From Psilocybe azurescens (Eukaryota > Basidiomycota > Agaricomycetes > Agaricales > Agrocybaceae), in the NCBI GenBank assembly GCA_023853785.1, contig JAJIRX010000489.1, positions 186,001 through 250,000 on the forward strand: a DNA stretch of 64,000 nt, in the 5' to 3' direction. Of this stretch, positions 59,541-64,000 are shown piece by piece. Under the pieces are notes generated by a model. That model did not search any database. It had not been told where the DNA came from and saw nothing but the letters and a program-made list of their open reading frames with translations. The translations under genes and the position numbers were made by a program. Every line of letters starts with the position of its first letter. The first letter of the stretch is position 1.

Positions 59541-61167
59541 CAATAGGTATCAGGCGGTAGTGGAGGACAGAAGAGGTCAACGGTTAGAAACAAGGGATAA
59601 CTGGTATCCTTTAAAAGTGTGGGGTTTTGAGATACCTGCGGACCTCTCTAATTATACGAATGTGTTCAGGAACCGGCACAGCCCAAAATTAACTTAAGGG
59701 GGATGACTTCGAGTTGCCGAAACGGAATCGACTGACAAGTAGATGCTACATGTACAGTGGTATTTGGATAGGCATCGCTTTCCCAAAGCCAGTTGACCGA
59801 CTCTGCTAATCGTGTCAAAGAACCGGCTAGATTCGTGGAAATATACTTCGTCGGTAACCACTACGTGGTCACATCTGTAATGGCCAGACACTGCTTGATG
59901 TTTGAGAGCTTTAAATTGGAGTCTGGACGGTTTAAACATTCGTCGTTTCGAATGGTATTTGCAATAATTGTCGGGCCCTCCGCAAACCGGCGGATGTTTG
60001 GTAAGGTGAGTTCTTAGCGTTGTATTGGCCATTAATGCTGAGTACTGGTACTTCGCATTGAACGGAACTAAAAGGACGATAGTATAGGTGTTGTGATCAT
60101 GATTCTGGCTGTGTAGAACAGAAGAAAGAGAAAATGTATTGCAAGACGGGACTGATCACGACCGGCATAACTCGGCACATGTATAGCACACATATTTACT
60201 CGGCGGCATGTTATGCGGTTGTCGGACTCAAATCTGAAGGAAAAGGAAAGTTCTTCATCGAAAGTGTTCAAAGATTCTTGTTGTTTCCAGCCTTGTAGGC
60301 TGTGCACTTTGGGCGTCATATCATAGGTGGCAGAGATTCATATCAACTCCATAATCTGCGAATGCATGGTATGCTTGCACTCAGGTGGTAGAGAGAAAAG
60401 TATTTCGTGTTGATCCATTGGCTTCGGACCACGAAAGAGCTAGGCAAGCACACATGCCCTCCCATGCCACGAACTTCGAAGCCTTGAGGGCTGAACGATG
60501 GTAGCGGAGAGTAGCGGAGCCAGACTGAGAGCTCTCGAATTTCCAACATATGTAAACCCAATACCATTGATAGAGTTAGAGCCAAGTTAGAGCTATTTAC
60601 GATCGAGTTCAAAGCTATTTATAAATCCTGGCGACGAGGATGTTGGTGCACTCGGTGACCGACAGCATCTACTGAGGTCGAAACCAAGATGACCGGCCTA
60701 AAAGCGCACCATTCAGTCTGAGGAACCCCAGATGAAAGACCAGCCATCACAGTGTAGCTGGTCCAACATGTGGTATAGAGGTACCTGGTGTTTGTTAAAA
60801 GATGAAAGATCGTGTGATTTCTCATATGAGAAACATATAAACATTCGTTTAGGGCCGGCTACCGACAGCCGTGGAACTATATATAGAAGACTATGTTAAT
60901 CATCACTTTTGTCCAGCATGACTAACCTGTTGGTTAAGGCCTTTAAATATGCGGTGCTTAAGTGAAGGTGGACCCATGATCAGTTGATCGGTTCCCTAGC
61001 GGAATGACGTTATCCAGATTCTTTGTCTTTTCCCTGGTACCGGTACTGTTATCTTTCCTGGTCATTTCGAAATCATCACCATACCTGACACCATGGCTGA
61101 ACAAATATAAAATCCCCTCTTGTGATTTTTTCTCTCCTTATCTCGTCTTTTCTCCTGCTCGCCTACA
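59541..61167. other. 1.6-kb divergent intergenic region
   Basis: Between the SPFH gene (-) and the aldo-keto reductase (+). All open frames are short and without family resemblance. Confidence 0.4.
61105..61112 (+). promoter_or_regulatory. TATA box of aldo-keto reductase
   Basis: ATATAAAA lies about 60 bp upstream of the ATG at 61168, with a pyrimidine-rich stretch (TTTTTTCTCTCC) following, as is common near fungal transcription starts. Confidence 0.5.
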
Positions 61168-62157
61168 ATGCCTAAAGCATTTAGTCTCAATACTGGTGCG
61201 ACTATCCCCTGGCTAGGTTTCGGTACTGGCACTGCCCTTTATACCAAGGATGCTGCCGATCTCGTCAAACTTGCCATCGACAATGGAGTAACTCATCTTG
61301 ATGGGGCGCAGATGTATCTCAACGAAGAGAGTCTTGGCCGAGGGATTACAATCTCTGGAAAACCTCGCTCAGAGTTGTTCGTCACCACCAAGCTCAATCT
61401 GCCTACGCTTGCTCCTGGAGAGACCATCACCCAGTCACTGAAGACATCGCTCTCCAAGCTCAACCTCGACTACGTCGACCTTTTCCTCGTTCATGACCCT
61501 ACTCCAGCCACTAAACAAGGAAATCTTATACAAGTGTGGGAAGGAATGGAAGAAGTATATCACGCCGGGTTGGCAAAAGCTATTGGAGTTTCCAACTTCC
61601 AGGTTGAAGATCTCAAAACTGTCCTCGAAAATGGGAAGGTCGTACCTGCAGTCAACCAGGTTCGTCAATCGAGGAAGATATTGATCAGCCATTAATGGCT
61701 GTGTCAACTAGATTGAACTTCACCCCTATGTCTGGCAAGCCGCGAAACCGATAGTCGAATTTTGCCAAGCGAAAGGCATCGCCATCGAGTCGTACGGAGG
61801 CCAGACTCCTGTCGTTCGTGTCCCGGACGGCCCGCTGAGCCCTATACTCACTCAAATTCGCGAACGATTGGAGAAAACACGTGGTAAACCTGTCACTACT
61901 GGGCAGATTTTGAGCAAATGGTTACTGCAAAAAGACGTCGTCGTGGTCACGTTAGTGATCTATTTTATCCGCGGGATTAATTTACTGACTTGCAAGCTTG
62001 CTCTTGTTTCAGCACTACTTCTAAGTTGTCACGCCTTGAGGAGTACCTAGACTCCGAGAACGTTCCTGATCTGACGCCGGAAGAAATTCAAGCGATTGAA
62101 GAAGGAGGAGCGAAGTTGCACAAGAGAGTTTTTATGCGCCATGCCTTTGGCGAGTAA
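61168..62157 (+). CDS. Aldo-keto reductase
   Basis: NADPH-dependent carbonyl reductase with a (beta/alpha)8 barrel. MPKAFSLNTGATIPWLGFGT, then THLDGAQMYLNEESLG (catalytic Asp and Tyr), LFVTTKLNLPTL (Lys) and YVDLFLVHDPTP (His) give the complete tetrad; GLAKAIGVSNFQVEDLKTVL and VPAVNQ/IELHPYVWQ are family signatures. Cofactor end: VVTTTSKLSRLEEYLDSENV. Three exons (introns near 61660-61711 and 61950-62013), about 290 residues. Substrate unknown; closest in style to fungal members reducing small aldehydes or ketones. Confidence 0.93.
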
Positions 62158-63172
62158 ATTTATTGTTATTAATATGGATGGATGGATGGCGATTGTACGG
62201 TCCCAATATAGGAACTGAACTCGCCGATCCGTCGACGATATGACAGACCTGTCAAACTGTCATGCCTCGACGGGAGCTCCATAGAGAAAATCACATACCA
62301 AGTCGTCAACGAATAAATGAAATAATTGCACTCGAGTACTCAATGATATCTATGGATTAGAGTGACTTTCAAAATAACTTACGATGAGTCCTAGTAGATA
62401 CAATAGCGTAGAATGGTGTACTTCTGCACCTGTGCGTCTTAGCACTTCATCTGCTTATTGCACGATAATAAACAGAACTATTAAATAAATCAAAAAGCCA
62501 TTTTCTACCCATGACACAGTTCTTCTACCATTATTTCTTTATATTCACGCACCACGTACAGGTGCCTATGACGCCCTCGGCTTGATACAAGCTATACGCT
62601 TACATTACCCCTCCACGTACCCATGGTCACTTAGATACACAAATTCGCCACACTCGTAGATCCGAGCCTTAGTAGATACTCTAACGTAGGGCGGTGCATC
62701 CTTGCACCCGTGTGTCTTAGCGCCCCGACCGCTTCCTACACGTTAATAAACTGATTCAAAAAAAAAAAAAAAAAAAAAAAAAATCAAAAAGCCAGCGGAT
62801 CACGTGGGCTTAGACATTTTGGCATCGGGAGCTTGCTCCCCAATAATTTTAAATAAAATTACTTACGATGGCTGTCCAACTCGGACGAATTCGCCGATCT
62901 GACAAGCGTGGCGATGCTACACCTTAAGGATCTTCCGTATTTCAGCGCTCCCCATGATTATCAGCGCCCGTTGATGTATTGTTTCGAATAATGCCATTGA
63001 TCCAATCTTCATCGAGGTGTCAGCCTTGATGATTGTCTCCAGCACCGAGCGTCTAAATTTATTTCCGGGTGTAAGTCTACTCGCCTATGCCAGGTATACC
63101 CATGGCAATGAGTGGTCACAGATGGGTATTCTATATAATCCTTCATCGAGAGCTTCTAATGATCACTTAACC
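62158..63172. other. Repeat-bearing intergenic region
   Basis: 1 kb with two copies of a ~130-bp repeat (separate entry) and a 24-26-base poly(A) tract at about 62758-62783. No gene seen. Confidence 0.5.
62386..62795. repeat. Two copies of a short A-tailed repeat (SINE-like?)
   Basis: Copy 1 (about 62386-62506) and copy 2 (about 62665-62795) share CCTAGTAGATAC / CCTTAGTAGATAC, a GGTG(T/C)A block, TGCACC(T/C)GTG(C/T)GTCTTAGC, an ACG.TAATAAAC block, and both end ATCAAAAAGCCA. Copy 2 carries the long A tract just before that end; copy 1 has a degenerate AT-rich tail. The 3' A tail suggests retroposition, but the shared sequence beyond it points to a local duplication. Confidence 0.55.
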
Positions 63173-64000
63173 ATGCCTCTGCCACTGTCCCTCACGATTG
63201 TCCTTCTAGCTATTGGGGCAGCACAGGCCAGTGTCGACTGCCTCAACTCTTATTTCTGGGTAAGGGATATCCTCCAATGAGCTTCCTATTAAAAAAATTC
63301 CGAGAACAGTCGTATAACCTTCAAAACCTATCCCCTTGTGATGTTGCCTCTGCGCTTCTGAGCGAGTGCAACCCAGCAGGTTGATATCCATGCCGCTTGA
63401 CTCTGTTACTTATGGCAGTGGCTTATGCGATTTGTTAGGTGGATCCCTTATTCCATTGCCTGCTGGAGCTCAAGGGCAATATTACGATCCGTACCACGCC
63501 AAGGCCACTCCTTGCATGTGCAATACCGTCACTTATTCCCTCGTAAGCGCCTGTGGAATATGTCAAGGACAAACCTACCTCTAGTGAGCTCTATGCCAAA
63601 TATATGATAGATGACATAGAATCACTGATACAACGACATCAGTTGGCACCAGTGGGTAGACGTATGTGATGGGGCTTCCACGGGCGTCTGGCTCTACAAG
63701 TATGTGATAGACGCAGTCTGGTACATATCTTGCTGAATGACAGCGTACCAGGTTTCCCGAACCTCTCCCTCCCGATCTTGATGTACCAGCCTGGGCATAT
63801 ATGGATGTAACGGTACGCAACTCGTTTGGCAATACCATGCTGTCTAAAAGTAGCTCATGTCTTCGATTTGCGTTGTAGACGACGGACTTTTTCCACATCG
63901 ATGAAGCCTTTCAAAACGCTAGTAAGGGAGACTCACTCATCTGCCATTGATCCCTTCTCAATATTTATTTAGCGTCATCCGTGAGATCAGCTGGAACACA
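63173..64000 (+). CDS. Secreted/membrane protein of Agaricomycete type (partial)
   Basis: Runs off the right edge. MPLPLSLTIVLLAIGAAQAS is a signal peptide, followed by VDCLNSYFW; then, across short introns, NLQNLSPCDVASALLSECNP, HAKATPCMCNTVTYSLVSAC, GICQGQTYL, QWVDVCDGASTGVWLY, EPLPPDLDVPAWAYMDVT and TDFFHIDEAFQNA. The order (short Cys-rich ectodomain with SPC, C.C.....SL.SAC..CQ and P.W.Y..V) is one I recall from Agaricomycete proteins that have a single transmembrane helix further on. Function unknown. Exons 2-3 (about 63307-63420) are the least certain. Confidence 0.6.

Overview
The window is nuclear DNA of a filamentous basidiomycete, most likely an Agaricomycete. The genes are intron-dense, with introns of about 45-90 nt and GT...AG borders. 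There are tandem paralogues of O-methylsterigmatocystin-oxidoreductase-like P450s and of GPI-anchored serine-rich cupredoxins, and several proteins of a type I associate with Agaricomycetes. I see no rRNA, tRNA, CRISPR or bacterial-style operon. All identifications come from reading the translations; no search was run.

Layout, left to right. 0-20 kb: QCR7 (partial) diverging from NDK; a DOMON/cytochrome b561 membrane protein; an EST1/SMG6-like nuclease on the minus strand; a GH31 alpha-xylosidase-type glycosidase on the minus strand; a poorly resolved stretch (13.4-16.4 kb); a small three-exon unknown protein; a TPR protein on the minus strand; a conserved unknown protein. 20-23 kb: no intact gene, but two diverged copies of a decayed minus-strand ORF. 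23-28 kb: serine/threonine dehydratase, PET100 and glutamate decarboxylase. 28-39 kb: three cytochrome P450 copies on the minus strand. These are tandem units of about 3.3-3.6 kb, and each unit also carries the 5' end of the neighbouring POLD2 gene. The middle P450 is clearly dead, and two POLD2 5' fragments are stranded between the units. 38.7-41.6 kb: intact POLD2 facing an intronless SNF8. 43-46 kb: a tandem pair of cupredoxin-like secreted proteins. 49-54.4 kb: HID1 and RAD57-like genes in tandem. 54.6-59.5 kb, minus strand: a small membrane protein, ATG8 and a flotillin-like SPFH protein. 61-62 kb: an aldo-keto reductase. At the right edge a secreted or membrane protein gene runs off the window.

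Two conclusions cut across the annotation. First, about fifteen genes or positions need a one-base change, almost always in a mononucleotide run, to keep an obviously conserved protein in frame. This affects housekeeping genes (QCR7, NDK, SMG6-like, HID1, RAD57), so I read most of these as base-calling errors in the assembly and not as pseudogenes. Second, the P450/POLD2 array is genuine biology: a segmental tandem triplication that broke inside a DNA-replication gene, with one P450 copy dying through nonsense, splice-site and deletion mutations.

The genes do not form one pathway. Housekeeping functions (respiration, nucleotide balance, replication, recombination, mRNA surveillance, autophagy, endosomal sorting, Golgi traffic) are interleaved with accessory genes (P450s, GH31, cupredoxins, aldo-keto reductase).
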